Shown: piece by piece, positions 62,787-64,000 of the stretch
Numbering within the stretch: the first letter of the stretch is position 1
How the letters are laid out: every line of letters starts with the position of its first letter
Assembly (NCBI GenBank): GCA_020072565.1
Contig: JAIQGI010000032.1
Location: forward strand, 1 to 64,000
Source of the DNA: Terriglobia bacterium
Lineage (GTDB): Bacteria > Acidobacteriota > UBA6911
Length of the DNA stretch: 64,000 nt
Reading direction: 5' to 3'
Made by a program: the position numbers and the translations under genes
The notes under the pieces: generated by a model
Told to the model about the DNA's origin: nothing
What the model saw: only the letters and a program-made list of their open reading frames with translations
Database searches by the model: none

Positions 62787-62921
62787 GGCAAACTCCTGAC
62801 GAGGCAGAAAAATGCGAAGCTCAGAAACCCCAAATACCTGCCAGAAGGCGCATCTGTTTCGTTGCGGCCCCCGCGGTCTTTGCGGTTTGATCTTGAAACG
62901 ACCCGATATCTGTAGCGCATG

Positions 62922-63686
62922 TCATAAGATCCCGGATTGCACAAGGTTAATACGAAGCAGAAGCTGTTCTTTTTCAATGAAGCGCTCCATGCCGCGCACG
63001 CTCTCGCTGGTTTCGCATTCCTGCGACAGGGACACGTTGACCAGGAAATGCTCCAGGTCGTCGCAAAGGCCCTTGGCGCGGGACACATCCGGAACGCGCA
63101 GTTCCGCGTCCAGCATGCGCTTCTCCTGCAGGAGCCGGCGCGCGCGGGCTACCTCGAGCGAAACATCGTACCGGTCCCCCGCGCAAGTCTTTTCGGCGCT
63201 CGTCAGGTCGATCAGCAGGTCCTGGCATCCAGTGAGATACCGCGCCGTGGCCTCGCGGGCATAGACGGTGTGGATGCGGTCAAGGAACGCTTCGTTTCCT
63301 GTGGCAACCAGGGCCGGCCTGGCTGCAGGCGGCGCGGGCGCCTGAAAACGAATCGTCCAGATTAGTCCGCCGGCCAGCGCCAGGAGAGCGGCGGTACTCA
63401 ATGCCCATGTCGGTAAGCCCACTCCCAACAGGCTCCATTTCCTCTCCTGGAGCAGTCGGGCGCGGCCGGCGAGTTTCTCAGGCAGAAGTTGCCAGTTCAT
63501 ATCCGGCACAGGCTCGAACAGTGCCGGGTCGGACAACCAGCCTCGGATTTTTGCGATCTGCACGGCTTCCACCCCGCAGGCGGGGCAGCCGGCCAGATGC
63601 TCCTCGACCCTGCGTTTCTCCACCGGATCGAGAGCGCCTTCGCCATAAAGGACGAGCATACCCCTGATCGCTGTGCAGTTACTCAT
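62922..63686 (-). CDS. Anti-sigma factor with N-terminal zinc finger (zf-HC2)
   Basis: The 254-aa protein begins MSNCTAIRGMLVLYGEGALD and has the H-x3-C-x2-C zinc motif HLAGCPAC (about 30-37), as in ZAS/RsrA-like anti-sigma factors. One membrane helix (WALSTAALLALAGGLIWTI, about 92-110) separates the cytoplasmic sigma-binding part from an outside domain with CQDLLIDLTSAEKTCAGDRY. Its ATG overlaps the stop of the sigma gene (ATG at 63684-63686, TGA at 63679-63681), the usual coupled pair. It is expected to bind and silence that sigma factor until a signal arrives. Confidence 0.9.
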   Translation of the reverse strand: MSNCTAIRGMLVLYGEGALDPVEKRRVEEHLAGCPACGVEAVQIAKIRGWLSDPALFEPVPDMNWQLLPEKLAGRARLLQERKWSLLGVGLPTWALSTAALLALAGGLIWTIRFQAPAPPAARPALVATGNEAFLDRIHTVYAREATARYLTGCQDLLIDLTSAEKTCAGDRYDVSLEVARARRLLQEKRMLDAELRVPDVSRAKGLCDDLEHFLVNVSLSQECETSESVRGMERFIEKEQLLLRINLVQSGIL

Positions 63687-64000
63687 GACTCAGCACTCCC
63701 TCCTGCTCGATCAGCATCCCTTTGAGCCCCATCACGGCCTTGTGCAGGTTGGATTTGACCGTGCCCAGGGGGCAGCCGAGCGCTTCGGCAATTTCATCCA
63801 ACCTCATATCCCCGAAGAATCTGAGGGATACCACTTCCCGCTGGCGTTGCGGCAAGCGGCGCACGGCGTCTTCCAGGAGCCGGCGTCGCTCTCCTTCGCG
63901 CAATCGGCCGAGAGGATCTTCTGCCGGGTGCACGGTTGCAGATTGGTGCAGCTGCGTTTCCATTACATCCTCCAGCGACGAGGTTCGCCCTCGATCCGAC
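63679..64000 (-). CDS. ECF-type RNA polymerase sigma factor, C-terminal part (gene runs off the right edge)
   Basis: On the minus strand the frame is open through to base 64000 without a start, so the gene is cut by the window. Visible residues include the end of the linker (EDPLGRLREGERRRLLEDAV) and sigma region 4: RRLPQRQREVVSLRFFGDM, then RLDEIAEALGCPLGTVKSNLH, the -35 recognition helix. The internal Met near 63963 is not a true start. Region 2 should lie beyond the edge. The adjacent, overlapping gene is its anti-sigma factor. Confidence 0.9.
   Translation of the reverse strand, partial: SDRGRTSSLEDVMETQLHQSATVHPAEDPLGRLREGERRRLLEDAVRRLPQRQREVVSLRFFGDMRLDEIAEALGCPLGTVKSNLHKAVMGLKGMLIEQEGVLSHE

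Overview
The window reads as a chromosomal segment from a member of the Acidobacteriota. Lineage markers are two proteins with the acidobacterial VWFA-related architecture, a decayed ADOP-type (acidobacterial duplicated orphan permease) gene directly after a PadR regulator, a broken Ser/Thr kinase with a TolB/WD40-like tail, a large sortilin/BNR propeller protein, and many exported proteins of unknown function. Coding density is moderate. Gaps of 300-700 bp are filled with several families of short interspersed repeats. No rRNA, tRNA, CRISPR array or prophage was found.

Layout. Bases 1-3000 are an insertion-sequence scar: a truncated IS3-family orfA/orfB pair followed by a complete IS1634-like element with matching terminal inverted repeats. 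Bases 3660-11700 hold a divergent efflux locus: a GAF-GAF-AAA+-Fis sigma-54 activator facing a tripartite RND pump (adaptor, permease, outer-membrane factor) with a good -24/-12 promoter in the shared intergenic region. Bases 11.9-29.2 kb encode exported proteins: two unknowns, a VWFA-domain protein, a membrane-embedded spermidine-synthase-like protein, a 1021-aa BNR propeller, and a two-gene unit of a 1685-aa TPR protein plus a small VWA protein. Bases 29.5-37.7 kb are a decay zone (VapC remnant, ADOP and kinase genes with internal deletions) mixed with intact genes (PadR, DUF1579 protein, a phosphatase, a uracil/xanthine permease, a zinc peptidase).

Bases 37.8-64 kb are more conserved: M20 amidohydrolase, an arsR-arsM arsenic operon with a clear operator, tldD-tldE, a membrane-anchored Nfu_N-like protein, DUF2914, a Clp1-like nucleotide kinase, nth, an isoaspartyl peptidase and a TTG-start lysC, an M28 peptidase, an M29-like peptidase, thiD, a LOG-family protein, dgt, an ArfB-like rescue factor, a class V aminotransferase, two TPR proteins, and a zinc-finger anti-sigma factor overlapping an ECF sigma factor that runs off the right edge.

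The least explained signal is in the spacers. At least five repeat families occur as two or more diverged copies, and several copies start within 0-8 bp of a stop codon. The best single regulatory observation is the sigma-54 promoter of the RND operon. Assignments come from reading motifs by eye; no database search was run.
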